A stretch of DNA of 40,202 nucleotides, taken from NCBI RefSeq assembly GCF_004298145.1, contig NZ_SCRH01000035.1, forward strand, positions 1-40,202, written 5' to 3'. The notes beneath the pieces are model-generated. The model was not told where the DNA came from and searched no databases. It saw nothing but the letters and a program-made list of their open reading frames with translations. The position numbers and the translations under genes are program-made. This document shows positions 16,453-24,910 of this stretch, piece by piece (the first letter of the stretch is position 1; each line of letters begins with the position of its first letter). This DNA is from Mycobacterium sp. GTDB taxonomy: Bacteria; Actinomycetota; Actinomycetes; Mycobacteriales; Mycobacteriaceae.

Positions 16453-16472
16453 GAAGCATTGCCTCTCTTCGT

Positions 16473-17684
16473 CTAGGTCAGGCCAGCAGCCGCTGGCGCG
16501 TCGAGGTCAAGCGCCATTGCGGCGTAACGGTGGATCTGGTCGACGATCAGCTGATCGCCGCGTTCGGTTGACGCCACGTGCCCGGCCATACCTACGAACA
16601 GCAGGACGCCATACATAGCGCCCTCGCGGTAGCTGTCCCAGCAGGTGTCGAAGCCGAAACCCTCGACCCCGCCACTGCATAGGTGCTCGTGGTACTCGGC
16701 GATCAGATCGCGTTCGGCGCCGCGTCGATCCTCGGTTGCCAAGGCGGAACCGAGATAGTAGGCCGGGTCCACCCCCGGGGGCCCGAGTCGAACTGTCTGG
16801 AAGTCGATCACCGCGATCCGCTGGTTGCCTGGATGTGTTGAAAACATGATGTTGTCGCTGCGGAAGTCGCCGTGCTGCACCACGGTGGGGGCTTTCCAAC
16901 TGCGCACCCACTTTCCCGCGTGCGGGATGGTGCGTTCGAACAGCGCGACGTGGGCTGCGTCGAGGTGGTCGCCGAATCGGGTGAGAAACGGTTGCAATCC
17001 GGCGGGCAGCGCGTCGAACACGCCGATCGTTCGTGCCGGGTCGGCGATCCAGTCCAGGGTCGATACTGCACTCGAATTCCACAGCGGTGCTTGGAATCTC
17101 GCCAGCTCCCTGAGTACGCTCGAGCACTCGTCAACAGTGCTCGGCAGCAGTACGTCGCCGGCTCTCAGCTCGCTGCTCAAGTCCTCCAGGACCAACGTGA
17201 ACTTCGTGGCATCATCCGAGAGTTCCGCGAGATAACACCGCGGCAGCCCCATGTCGGGCACAAGCGGTGCGATGTCCTGATAGAAGCGGGTTTCCAGTTC
17301 GTACATGCTCATCGCATGGGCGACACCCAGGCTGCCCGCATCGTCTGTTGGGCACTTCACCAACAGCGAATCCGGTGACGACGTCGGTTCTGCGTAGCTC
17401 AGCGTTGCGTGGACCATGCGGGCCATAAGGCCACCCGACACCGGCGCAAGGGCGACCTTTTGCAGATCGGCCCCGGCGGGAATTCCCGCGCCGGCCAATA
17501 CCCGCCTGAACCAATCCACGGTGAGCTCTTCGATATCTGCGACCGGCGGGACGACCGCGTCGGCGAACGTTGTTCGGTCACGTCGGGCCGGCCCAGTCGT
17601 CATCGACGGCCTTGTCTGGCGATAGGCATCACCCGCGGTCGCCGGGTCCGCAGATTGGCAGAGGCCGAGGATTGAAACGAACAC
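16473..17684 (-). CDS. Aminoglycoside-phosphotransferase-like / ecdysteroid-kinase-like small-molecule kinase
   Basis: A 403-aa cytoplasmic kinase of the APH/choline-kinase fold. The catalytic loop HGDFRSDN is at residues 271-278 (catalytic Asp273 and metal-binding Asn278), and the DFG-equivalent IDFQ has Asp294, so both key residues are present. Lys110 in SLLVKCP is the likely ATP-binding lysine. The family phosphorylates hydroxyl groups of small molecules; members near P450 and acyl-CoA genes in actinobacteria are mostly uncharacterised. The open frame starts at a GTG at 17684, which touches the palindrome 17690-17706; the ATG at 17603 (residue 28, MTTGPARRDR) is an equally good start and would leave a normal leader. 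First gene of the operon kinase, P450, membrane protein. Confidence 0.85.
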   Translation of the reverse strand: MFVSILGLCQSADPATAGDAYRQTRPSMTTGPARRDRTTFADAVVPPVADIEELTVDWFRRVLAGAGIPAGADLQKVALAPVSGGLMARMVHATLSYAEPTSSPDSLLVKCPTDDAGSLGVAHAMSMYELETRFYQDIAPLVPDMGLPRCYLAELSDDATKFTLVLEDLSSELRAGDVLLPSTVDECSSVLRELARFQAPLWNSSAVSTLDWIADPARTIGVFDALPAGLQPFLTRFGDHLDAAHVALFERTIPHAGKWVRSWKAPTVVQHGDFRSDNIMFSTHPGNQRIAVIDFQTVRLGPPGVDPAYYLGSALATEDRRGAERDLIAEYHEHLCSGGVEGFGFDTCWDSYREGAMYGVLLFVGMAGHVASTERGDQLIVDQIHRYAAMALDLDAPAAAGLT

Positions 17685-17689
17685 GTCAT

Positions 17690-17706
17690 TCGAACATAAT
17701 GTACGA
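17690..17706. promoter_or_regulatory. Palindrome TCGAACATAATGTACGA in divergent promoter
   Basis: Seven of eight pairs match around a central A. It lies between the kinase operon (minus) and the DUF7064-like gene (plus, start 17779), so one bound protein could control both directions. The palindrome type fits a TetR regulator; the TetR at 13793 is the nearest candidate, but its own promoter palindrome differs. Confidence 0.5.
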
Positions 17707-17778
17707 CTAGAAATATGCTGTCAATCACGCTGTGCACTTGATGGGAATGGGGCGTGGACCTCAACGAGGAGGAAGAAC

Positions 17779-18852
17779 GTGGGCTGGACCGACGCAATCG
17801 ACGTCTCTGACGAGCAATTTCATCCTCGAAGCGACGACCCCTATTGGAGCGAGAACAGCCTGCTCGGCTTCAATGTGCCCGAGCGGAACCTGTCCGGCTT
17901 CATCTACTTCTACTGGCGACCGAACATGAACCTGGTGGTTGCCGGCCCGGCCATGTGGGACCACTCCGGCGAGGACGTCTACAACTGTTTGTACTACGGC
18001 TGGGACCAGCACCTGGCGATTCCCGACGGGGCCGAGATGTTCAACTTCGAACTCTCAAACTCGTTGAGCTGCAGCATGATCGAGCCGCAGCAAGAATATC
18101 GCTTCCGCTATGACCGCCACGGCGTCAAGTTCGACCTCACGTGGACGGCCATGGCTGAGCCGCATTACATGAAGCTGGCCACGAGTGGCGACGAGGACCC
18201 GGGCATCAAGAACTGGGTGAAGAAAGACGGGGACTTCTCTGTTGGCCACTACGAGCAATCCGGTTGGTTCACCGGAGATCTCGACATCGACGGTGAGCGG
18301 GTCGAGATCGACTGTGGGGCATTGCGCGATCGCGGCTGGGGACCCCGTCATGCCGACGTCGCCGACCCGTTGCGTGCCGGCTGGCCGTACGTCTTCGCGA
18401 GTCCCGACAGCGCGTGGCATCTTTATGATCCGCAGACCGCGTTGACGTTCGACGAAGACCCGATCGACGGCACCACCGAGACGGTGACGACGGGCTTCTA
18501 CGTTCGCGACGGAATCAAGGCCCGGGTCGTAGGGGGTACTCGTCGTGCGGAACGCGGTCGAGACGGCCGGGTCCTGACCCAGGTTATCGACGCCGTGGAT
18601 GAGCTCGGTCGGGAGCTGCACGCCGAGGGTCAGAGCCTCAATTGGCTCAAGTGGCCCATCAACAGCGACATTCTCAACTGGTGGTCGCTGGTGCGCTGGG
18701 AGTATGACGGCCAGACCGTCTACGGCAACGATCAGGACTTCATGTCCTTCCGGCACTATCGCCGCTATTGGCGACGACTGCTTGCCGAGGACCCAGCGTT
18801 GCTGAATTGCTTTCCAGCATCCGTCGATTTCCCGCCGCACGGCGGACCATGA
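17779..18852 (+). CDS. DUF7064-like protein (hydroxyneurosporene-synthase/lipocalin-like fold suspected)
   Basis: A 357-aa protein with no signal peptide. It has the tryptophan- and tyrosine-rich beta-strand pattern of two stacked lipocalin-like barrels: N-terminal LLGFNVPERNLSGFIYFYWRPNMNL, then EQSGWFTGDLDIDGERVEIDCGALRDRGWGPRH. The DRGWGPR motif is the hallmark of this group (DUF7064/DUF7065 and CrtC-like carotenoid hydratase relatives). Such proteins often sit beside P450 and TetR genes in mycobacteria; most have no known function, and CrtC relatives hydrate isoprenoid double bonds. The start GTG has AGGAGGAAG just upstream, the strongest ribosome site in this area. It is divergent from the kinase operon and followed by the membrane protein at 18917. 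The domain number is from memory. Confidence 0.7.
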   Translation: MGWTDAIDVSDEQFHPRSDDPYWSENSLLGFNVPERNLSGFIYFYWRPNMNLVVAGPAMWDHSGEDVYNCLYYGWDQHLAIPDGAEMFNFELSNSLSCSMIEPQQEYRFRYDRHGVKFDLTWTAMAEPHYMKLATSGDEDPGIKNWVKKDGDFSVGHYEQSGWFTGDLDIDGERVEIDCGALRDRGWGPRHADVADPLRAGWPYVFASPDSAWHLYDPQTALTFDEDPIDGTTETVTTGFYVRDGIKARVVGGTRRAERGRDGRVLTQVIDAVDELGRELHAEGQSLNWLKWPINSDILNWWSLVRWEYDGQTVYGNDQDFMSFRHYRRYWRRLLAEDPALLNCFPASVDFPPHGGP

Positions 18853-18916
18853 GCACCGCGCGAATGCCGGAGTCACCGACCGCCGCGGTCCGATTTGACA
18901 CGCCCGGGAGTTAGGG

Positions 18917-19681
18917 ATGAAAGCGCGAAATCAACTGATCTGCTTGGCGAGTGGATACGGGTTCTTCGTGCTCTACCTTTTGGGACTGGTTGTAGTGGCC
19001 GGCTTCATTCCGCCGCCGGCGCCAGGCTGGGGCGACGACGGCGTCGCTGCCTACTTTCACACCCGGCATCTGCGCATCTTGGCGGGCATGTCGATCTGCG
19101 CGTTCGCATCCGCCCTTTATGTGCCGTGGGGCGTGGCGATCTCTGGCCAGATGCTGCGCGTAGAAAAGGGCCGCTTCCCGGCTCTGACTGTCGTGCAGGC
19201 TATTTCGGCAGGAATTGGAGCGGTGTTCTTTGCCATCTCTCCGTTCCTATGGCTGACCATCGCCTACCGCGCCGGCCATTCCGGCGATGTCATGGTGGCG
19301 CTCAACGACTTCGCGTGGATCTCGTGGATCGTGAGCTGGCCGTTCTTCTTCATACAAGCGGGGGCGTTCGCATTGAGCGTGTTGATTTACCCGACCGTTG
19401 TCATCCCCCGGTGGGCCGGGTATTTGAGCCTCTGGTTCGTGTTCAGCATGTTCCCCGCGAGCGCGATCGTATTCTTTTACCATGGCCCGCTGGCGTGGAA
19501 CGGTGTCTTCGCGCTGTATCTACCGCTCGTGTTGTTTGCCCTGTGGTACAACGTGACCGCGTTCTGGTTGCTCAGGGCAATCCGACACGAAGCTCAGGCA
19601 ACGGAAGCTGATGATCGTGAGACGTTCGAATCTCCGCCGGATAGGTCCGCCTCAATTCAGCGCGCGGGTTCTTGCCCGTGA
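18917..19681 (+). CDS. Multi-pass membrane protein, paralogue of the one at 14452
   Basis: A 254-aa integral membrane protein with six probable helices and a hydrophilic tail (about 222-254). It shares with the protein at 14452 the PP-x-x-P loop after helix 1, the YVPW segment after helix 2, PRWAGYLSLW and GPLAWNGVFALYLPL before the last helix. No named domain is recognised. It lies 64 nt after the DUF7064-like gene and is probably in its operon. The two paralogues thus close both arms of the divergent unit, which suggests they perform related roles, for example each serving the enzyme next to it. This is inference. Confidence 0.8.
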   Translation: MKARNQLICLASGYGFFVLYLLGLVVVAGFIPPPAPGWGDDGVAAYFHTRHLRILAGMSICAFASALYVPWGVAISGQMLRVEKGRFPALTVVQAISAGIGAVFFAISPFLWLTIAYRAGHSGDVMVALNDFAWISWIVSWPFFFIQAGAFALSVLIYPTVVIPRWAGYLSLWFVFSMFPASAIVFFYHGPLAWNGVFALYLPLVLFALWYNVTAFWLLRAIRHEAQATEADDRETFESPPDRSASIQRAGSCP

Positions 19682-20148
19682 TCTGTCGAGCAGGCGGTGT
19701 TGCCCGGTGCGAAGCCTGGCCGCTCCGATGTGGACTTATCGCTACTTGCCGTTCGGCTCGTCGTACCCGTCGGGTGGGCGACGAGCCAGGCCCCACACGG
19801 CGAGCTGGGTCATGCTGTCGAGGAAGCTCTCCTGATCGTTGGTGGCACCCGGGGGTAGTAGCCATCGGTTGAACGCGATCGATCCGAAAACCATCGCGGC
19901 GATCTGTCCGCCGTGGCGCTAACCGCGCCGGTCAAGGAAGCCGCCACCGCCTAGTACCCGGTGAGCCGCCGAATGGGGAACGATCGCGTCCCGCCCGGCT
20001 CCATCGATTTTAACGTGCGCTAGAAATTCATGTTAGACTCTGGCACACGAGCTGTTGAGCTGCATAAATAGCTAACCGAGAATATTTAAAAACCCGAACT
20101 TCGTCGCTCGCTAGAGAGGAACGGGAGTGATTCGCATCCTCCTCCGCC
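19682..20148. other. Intergenic region with TetR remnant and AT-rich promoter
   Basis: Besides the TetR remnant (19742-19918) this region holds an AT-rich stretch from about 20010 to 20100 with TTTTAAC and TTAGACT that could be -35/-10 elements for the fusion gene at 20149, and GAGAGGAACGGGAG at 20114-20127 as a distant ribosome site. Confidence 0.4.
19742..19918 (-). pseudogene. C-terminal remnant of a TetR regulator
   Basis: The minus strand reads 58 residues, GGQIAAMVFGSIAFNRW then LLPPGATNDQ, ESFLDSMTQLAVWGLA and a normal stop. This is the end of the C-terminal domain of mycobacterial TetR proteins (SIAFNRWLLPPGAT...LAVWGL pattern). Directly upstream is an in-frame TAG, and further upstream no HTH is found in any frame, so the N-terminal two thirds is gone. 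The stretch is too short to work as a repressor. It marks a past deletion or rearrangement between the 14-19.7 kb cluster and the 20-28 kb cluster. Confidence 0.6.
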
Positions 20149-21366
20149 ATGGCAACTGACGCACCCTCGTCCTTTGACTCGCACGTCGCCGCGGTGAAAA
20201 CCCTCTACCGCGCGCTGGCCGCCGGCGACCGCGAAACGCTCGGAACGCTGCTGCATCCCGATTTCATCGGGCACGCCACCGACGGCCTGCCGCTCGGCGT
20301 GGGGGGCGAGCACGTCGGCCCCGAGGCGATGCGCCGGGAGGTCTGGTGGCAGCTCGGGCGGCACTACGACGTGACCGCCCATCCCGGGGCATTTCACGCC
20401 CTCGACGACGGCCGCTTGCTGGTCGTCGGCCACTACCGGGGCGAAGCCCGACGATCGGGCAAGCGCCTCGACGCCGCTTTTCACCATGTCATCGGCTTTG
20501 CCGACGACGGCCGTATGACGTCGCTCGATCAGCTGACCGACAGCGCCGCCTGGGACGACGCGCTCGATGAGCCGGCCAGGTTGGAAACCATCGACTACCG
20601 CGTCACCGATGGCGTGGCGACCGTCTGCCTCAACCGGCCCGAGGCCCGCAACGCGATCGACCCCCGGATGGCGGTCGAATCCCTTGCGGTGGCTCGCAGG
20701 ATCGCGGACGACCCGTCTGTCCGCGCCGTCCTCATTTGCGGCGACGGTCCGTCGTTGTCCGTTGGCGGCGACATCAACACGTTCCGGTCGGACCCGTCGA
20801 TGCCCTACGGCGAATTACTGCATCGGATGACCACGTCGTTCCACGAGGCCTTTCGCGTGCTGAGCCGGATCGATGCGCCGATCGTCACCGCCGCCCACGG
20901 AGCCATCGCCGGCGGCGGTCTCGCCTTCGTCTATGCGGCCGACCTGGTGCTGGCGGCCGAGGGCACCAGGTTTGTCACGGCGTTTGCCGCGCTTGGGCTT
21001 TCGGGCGACGGGGGCGGCACCTGGCACCTGCCGCGCCTGATCGGCGCGCGTCGCGCCGCCCAGGCCTACCTGCGGAACACGCCCATCGAGGCCGCCGAGG
21101 CCCTCGAGTGGGGGATGATCAACGAGGTCGTTCCCGCCGACGAGCTGCGCTCTCGGGCGCTGGGGCTGGCCACCCAACTGGCGCAGGGTCCGACCCGCGC
21201 GTTCGTCCGGATGCGGGCACTATTGCGGGACTCCTGGCAACACGACCTGGCGACGCAGCTGCAGTCGGAGATCGAATCGCTGAAGGCGACCGCCGACACG
21301 GCCGATGCGGCGGAAGCCTTGTCGGCCTTCAGATCCAAGCGCACACCCCGCTTTACCGGAAGGTAG
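20149..21366 (+). CDS. SnoaL-like domain fused to an enoyl-CoA hydratase/isomerase
   Basis: A 405-aa fusion. Residues 8-135 are a SnoaL/NTF2-like alpha-beta cone (VKTLYRALAAGDRETLGTLL, then LPLGVGGEHVGPEAMRREV, HHVIGFADDGRMTSLDQLTD). Residues 145-400 are a crotonase domain: oxyanion segments SVGGDIN (204-210) and HGAIAGGGLAF (250-260), and LGLSGDGGGTW (282-292) with Asp287 where classical hydratases have Glu, as in PaaG-type isomerases. SnoaL proteins catalyse cyclisation, hydration or isomerisation of polyketide- or steroid-like substrates. A single polypeptide doing both is unusual to my knowledge. The first in-frame ATG is used; the ribosome site lies about 20 nt upstream, longer than normal. 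FadE starts 3 nt after the stop. Confidence 0.88.
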   Translation: MATDAPSSFDSHVAAVKTLYRALAAGDRETLGTLLHPDFIGHATDGLPLGVGGEHVGPEAMRREVWWQLGRHYDVTAHPGAFHALDDGRLLVVGHYRGEARRSGKRLDAAFHHVIGFADDGRMTSLDQLTDSAAWDDALDEPARLETIDYRVTDGVATVCLNRPEARNAIDPRMAVESLAVARRIADDPSVRAVLICGDGPSLSVGGDINTFRSDPSMPYGELLHRMTTSFHEAFRVLSRIDAPIVTAAHGAIAGGGLAFVYAADLVLAAEGTRFVTAFAALGLSGDGGGTWHLPRLIGARRAAQAYLRNTPIEAAEALEWGMINEVVPADELRSRALGLATQLAQGPTRAFVRMRALLRDSWQHDLATQLQSEIESLKATADTADAAEALSAFRSKRTPRFTGR

Positions 21367-21369
21367 GAC

Positions 21370-22527
21370 ATGGGACTGGTCAACGATTCGCCCGAGCACA
21401 AGGCAATTCGGGAAAGCGTCGCAGGCATCGCCAAGCGCTACGGAGTGGAGTACTTCCTGGAACGGGCGCGCGAAGGCAGGGACATCGACGAGTTGTGGAG
21501 CGACCTCGGCGCCGCCGGGCTGCTCGGCCTGCATCTGCCCGAGGACCACGGCGGCGGCGGGGGAGGGATGGCCGAGGCCGTCGTCGTTGTGGAAGAGCTT
21601 GCTGCACATGGGATGCCACTGCTGATATGGGTCATATCGCCGGCCATCTGCGGCAGCATCCTGGCGCATCACGCATCCGAAGACATGAAACATCGCTGGC
21701 TGCCGACCATCGCGGCCGGAACCAAGAAGATGGCGTTCGGCCTGACCGAACCCGACGCCGGGTCCAACAGCCACAACGTCAAGACCACGGCGCGGCGCAC
21801 CGACACCGGCTGGAGAATCTCGGGGTCTAAGTACTACATCTCGGCGGTCGACCAGTCCGACGCGATCCTGCTGGTGGCCCGCGATGCGGATCATTCGACG
21901 GCCGACCGCAGCCGGTTGTCGTTATTCGCGGTGCCGACCGACGCACCGGGGCTGACCTTTGCGCCCATTGCCACGTCGATCGTGTCGCCGGACAAGCAGT
22001 TCACCGTGTACCTCGATGACGTCGAGGTCGGCGAGGATGCGCTGATCGGGGCGGCCGGCAACGGCCTTCGGCAGGTATTTGACGGCCTGAACCCCGAGCG
22101 AATCCTGGTCGGGGCGTTGTCCAGCGGGATCGGCCGCTATGCCATCGGCAAGGCCGCGAACTACGCGCGGCAGCGCAGCGTCTGGTCGACCCCGATCGGC
22201 GCCCATCAGGGCATTGCCCATCCGTTGGCCGAATGCCACATCGCGGTTGAACTGGGACGCATGGCAACCGCACGCAGCGCCGAGCTGTTCGATGCCGGCG
22301 CACCGGCCGGTGAGGCCGCCAACATCGCGAAATACGCTGCCTCCGAAGCCGCGTTGAAAGCCCTCGACCAAGCGATTCAGACCCATGGGGGCAACGGCCT
22401 GTCGCACGAATACGGCCTGTCCGAGCTGTGGTTCGTCACCCGGCTGATGCGCACCGCGCCGGTCAGCCGCGAGATGGTGCTCAATTTCGTCGCCCAAACA
22501 TCCTTGGGCCTGCCCCGGTCCTACTGA
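21370..22527 (+). CDS. Acyl-CoA dehydrogenase (FadE-type)
   Basis: A 385-aa FAD flavoenzyme that forms the alpha-beta double bond of an acyl-CoA. Landmarks: AFGLTEPDAGSNSHNVKTTARR (substrate/FAD loop), the Gly-rich loop HLPEDHGGGGGG, RQRSVWSTPIGAHQGIAHPLAE, and the C-terminal IQTHGGNGLSHEYGLSELWF, where the Gly-Gly of the FAD-binding segment is kept. The usual C-terminal Arg-Asp pair before the end is replaced by WFVTRLMRT, so the substrate pocket may be altered. It directly follows the SnoaL-crotonase fusion (3 nt) and precedes the desaturase-like gene by 14 nt, so three genes form one operon. In beta-oxidation order, FadE would act before the crotonase domain of the fusion. Confidence 0.92.
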   Translation: MGLVNDSPEHKAIRESVAGIAKRYGVEYFLERAREGRDIDELWSDLGAAGLLGLHLPEDHGGGGGGMAEAVVVVEELAAHGMPLLIWVISPAICGSILAHHASEDMKHRWLPTIAAGTKKMAFGLTEPDAGSNSHNVKTTARRTDTGWRISGSKYYISAVDQSDAILLVARDADHSTADRSRLSLFAVPTDAPGLTFAPIATSIVSPDKQFTVYLDDVEVGEDALIGAAGNGLRQVFDGLNPERILVGALSSGIGRYAIGKAANYARQRSVWSTPIGAHQGIAHPLAECHIAVELGRMATARSAELFDAGAPAGEAANIAKYAASEAALKALDQAIQTHGGNGLSHEYGLSELWFVTRLMRTAPVSREMVLNFVAQTSLGLPRSY

Positions 22528-22541
22528 GAAGAGAGATGTGG

Positions 22542-23861
22542 ATGAGCTCAACAGAATTCGATGCAATCGTGATCGGCGCCGGGGCCGGCGGTTTGTTCAC
22601 CGCCGCCCGGCTGGCCCACCACGGTTATCGCACGCTCGTCGTGGAGCGGCTGGACAAGGTCGGTGGACGCGCCTCCACCGACGACATCGACGGGTTCAAG
22701 GTCAACACCGGCGCCATCGTCATCGAGGTAGGCGGAATCACCCAGCAGACCTGCGAGCAGGTTGGCGCTCCGTTCGACATTCGCGAACCCAAACCGGCGC
22801 TGCTCTACCGGATCGGCGGCAAGAACGTCGACGTGACAGGTGGCGGGTGGGGCTTTCTGCTGAGCAAGCTCACCCGCCAGGGCGCCAAACTGGTCGCCGG
22901 CATCGGTGCGGCCCGCAACGATTCCGGCCTGCCCGAAGACGAGATCAGCACCGCCGAGTGGGTTTCTCGCTACACCAAGAACGAACGGGTGCATGGCATC
23001 TTTCGCAATATGTGCGCCTCGATCTTTGCGGTCGGCTCCGAGGACCTGCCGGCGCGGGTGTTCCTCACCTATTTCACCCGCAAGAGCGCGTTCAAGCGGT
23101 TCGGGTTTCACCCGCAGGGCACCATCGGGCTGTGGCGTGGCCTGGCCGACGCCGTCGAGTCGCATGGGGGCCGGGTGTGGCTCTCCACGGCGGCCACCCA
23201 GATTCTCACCGACGGGCTGCGCGTGACCGGAGTCGATGTGATCCGTGCCGGCGAAAAGGTAAGCATCACAGCGCCGATCGTGGTCAGCGATGTCGGGCCC
23301 GCCGCGACCGTCAAGCTGCTCGGCGAGGATAACGTTCCCGTCGAGTATCAGGACCTGGTCAAAAAGGGCGACCGTCCGACCGCGATGATCTCGGTGAACT
23401 TCGCGAGCCGCGACCGGCTTGTCGAGGTTCCCGGCATGCTCAGCTTCGCCACCACGCGGCGACTGGCCTACATCGCGAATTTCACCGACACCTGTCCGGA
23501 GATGGCGCCGCCGGGATGGCACCTCTACGTCGGGACGTCCGTGCCCGAGCCGTCCATCGGTGACTTCGACGAGGCAGCCGAGACCGAGCTCCTGCTGCAG
23601 GATCTGCGCGACAACATCGACGGGTTCGACGAGCGGGCAAGGGTATTGAACATCGCGGTCACCCGCGACGACTGGCCACCGCAACGGGCGGTGGCGGGAT
23701 TCGATCTGCCGCACGACACCCCGCTCGCCGGGCTGTGGAACGTCGGAGACGCGGTCAAGGAATACGCCAACGGGGGCACCACGGCATGCGCGGAGACGGC
23801 CGCACTGGTGGTCGACAAAATCGTCGCGGCGTACCCGCCGGCGGTCAGCCCGGCGTCGTAA
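22542..23861 (+). CDS. FAD-dependent phytoene-desaturase-like oxidoreductase
   Basis: A 439-aa flavoprotein of the amine oxidase/CrtI superfamily. The Rossmann motif GAGAGGLFTAARL at residues 9-21 and VVERLDKVGGRAS (about 30-43) bind FAD, and the C-terminal LWNVGDAVKEYANGGTTACAETAAL (GD box) closes the FAD site. CrtI-like enzymes desaturate or isomerise isoprenoid chains; members near FadE genes in mycobacteria are not characterised. The ribosome site GAGAAGAGAG fits ATG 22542 (6 nt spacing) better than ATG 22536, which is too close; the frame extends upstream but inside the FadE gene. It ends the operon with the fusion and FadE. It could introduce a double bond on an isoprenoid or steroid acyl-CoA; substrate unknown. 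Confidence 0.85.
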   Translation: MSSTEFDAIVIGAGAGGLFTAARLAHHGYRTLVVERLDKVGGRASTDDIDGFKVNTGAIVIEVGGITQQTCEQVGAPFDIREPKPALLYRIGGKNVDVTGGGWGFLLSKLTRQGAKLVAGIGAARNDSGLPEDEISTAEWVSRYTKNERVHGIFRNMCASIFAVGSEDLPARVFLTYFTRKSAFKRFGFHPQGTIGLWRGLADAVESHGGRVWLSTAATQILTDGLRVTGVDVIRAGEKVSITAPIVVSDVGPAATVKLLGEDNVPVEYQDLVKKGDRPTAMISVNFASRDRLVEVPGMLSFATTRRLAYIANFTDTCPEMAPPGWHLYVGTSVPEPSIGDFDEAAETELLLQDLRDNIDGFDERARVLNIAVTRDDWPPQRAVAGFDLPHDTPLAGLWNVGDAVKEYANGGTTACAETAALVVDKIVAAYPPAVSPAS

Positions 23862-23977
23862 CCGCGACGACGATTGGTGCGCGCCCGGTGAAGATCGGCC
23901 GTGCTCGGGTGCCCGCAACCATAAAATTTATCGTGCATTAAATATGCAGGGAAGTGGCTGCCCGGCCCTTGGCCCCG
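23862..23977. other. Convergent intergenic region with AT-rich inverted repeats
   Basis: Between the desaturase-like gene and the TetR end lie ATAAAATTTAT (23921-23931) and GCATTAAATATGC (23935-23947), both self-complementary. There is no U-tract to call a terminator; they may be protein sites or a weak terminator. Confidence 0.25.
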
Positions 23978-24631
23978 TCAGGCGTCCGCCGCCTCCGCAA
24001 GTCCGTGCCGAACGAATGATTGGGCATTGGCGACCACGGCTTCCATCGAGCCCCGGCGGGGGTCCCACCACTCGACCGCCCAATTCAATGCGCCCAAGAC
24101 GAGCATCTGCGCCATGTACAAATCGAGGTCGGCGCGCAGTTGGCCCGATCGCGCCATGTCGTTGATCAGCCGGCGCCACACCTCGCCATAGCGTTGTTCC
24201 TCGAGGACCTGGCGATTTCGGATCCCCGGCGGCACCTGACCGGCATTGCGGATCGCGGCCGTTGTGTAGTCCGATATCTCGAGTTCATGTCGCAGGTGCG
24301 CCTCGACCGCGGCGAGCAGGCGATCGAGCGCGGAGAGGTCCGTCGGTAGGCCCTCGAGCACGCCGATGACGTGTCGGCGCATGTCCGCGATCCCGGCCCA
24401 CATCACCTCTTCGATGAGGTCGTCCCGCGACGGATAGTAGTAATAGATTGCCGGAGCCTGCAGCTCGGCGTGCGCCGCGACGTCGTTCAGGCGTAGCCCG
24501 GCATAGCCCTTGACGCTCAACACGTGGGCGGCCGCGTCCAGGATCCGCCGCCTTGTCTGCGCGGATTTAGACTCGGCGGTTTCGTCGACCCCCGGACCAG
24601 TCACAGCAGCCACGTCAGTCCGCCTCGTCAT
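23978..24631 (-). CDS. TetR/AcrR family transcriptional regulator (paralogue of 27274)
   Basis: A 217-aa TetR repressor. HTH at about residues 27-70: ILDAAAHVLSVKGYAGLRLN then DVAAHAELQAPAIYYYYPS, with APAIYYYYPSRDD as recognition end. The ligand domain has AHLRHELEISDYTTAAIRNAGQVPPGIRNRQ. These segments match the TetR at 27274 very closely (ILDAAAHVLSSKG, AEIQAPAIYYYF, AHLRHELEISDYATASIRNSGQIPERLRSRQ), so the two arose by duplication. The recognition helices differ little, so they may share operators. The pair flank a FadE/thiolase operon, and the natural guess is that both sense acyl-CoA intermediates. The start is an ATG, with no strong ribosome site in front. Confidence 0.9.
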   Translation of the reverse strand: MTRRTDVAAVTGPGVDETAESKSAQTRRRILDAAAHVLSVKGYAGLRLNDVAAHAELQAPAIYYYYPSRDDLIEEVMWAGIADMRRHVIGVLEGLPTDLSALDRLLAAVEAHLRHELEISDYTTAAIRNAGQVPPGIRNRQVLEEQRYGEVWRRLINDMARSGQLRADLDLYMAQMLVLGALNWAVEWWDPRRGSMEAVVANAQSFVRHGLAEAADA

Positions 24632-24910
24632 TGGGCGATCTTAGCCAGTCGTCTGCAAACGCGTCGTCGCTGATGGCATGCTTTTATCCGTTATTCGATC
24701 TGTCCCGCGTGCGCCGACGGCAAACCTGCGCCGCGCTCCGCGATGACCGCCGTGGCGGGGCATTGGTTCACCTCGGCTACGGCGGGTCCGGTTCCCGGTT
24801 GGGTCATTCTCGCTTGTTCTCGTGGTGCTTCTCGTGATGCGCGCGTGGGCTCGGTGATGCGGCCTCGCGCGTCCTCGTGGGGCGCGGCGGCGAAGTAGGC
24901 AATCCGCGGA
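24632..24910. other. Upstream region of TetR with a 12-bp tandem repeat
   Basis: This 279-bp gap holds no gene I recognise. Positions 24817-24840 contain two adjacent 12-bp copies (TTCTCGTGGTGC and TTCTCGTGATGC), with one mismatch. The TetR promoter should lie near 24640-24680, but I see no clear -10. Confidence 0.4.

Noticed and set aside
24817..24840. Two tandem 12-bp copies TTCTCGTGGTGC/TTCTCGTGATGC
   Set aside because: Only two copies, inside a gap without other signals; no sign of a larger array.
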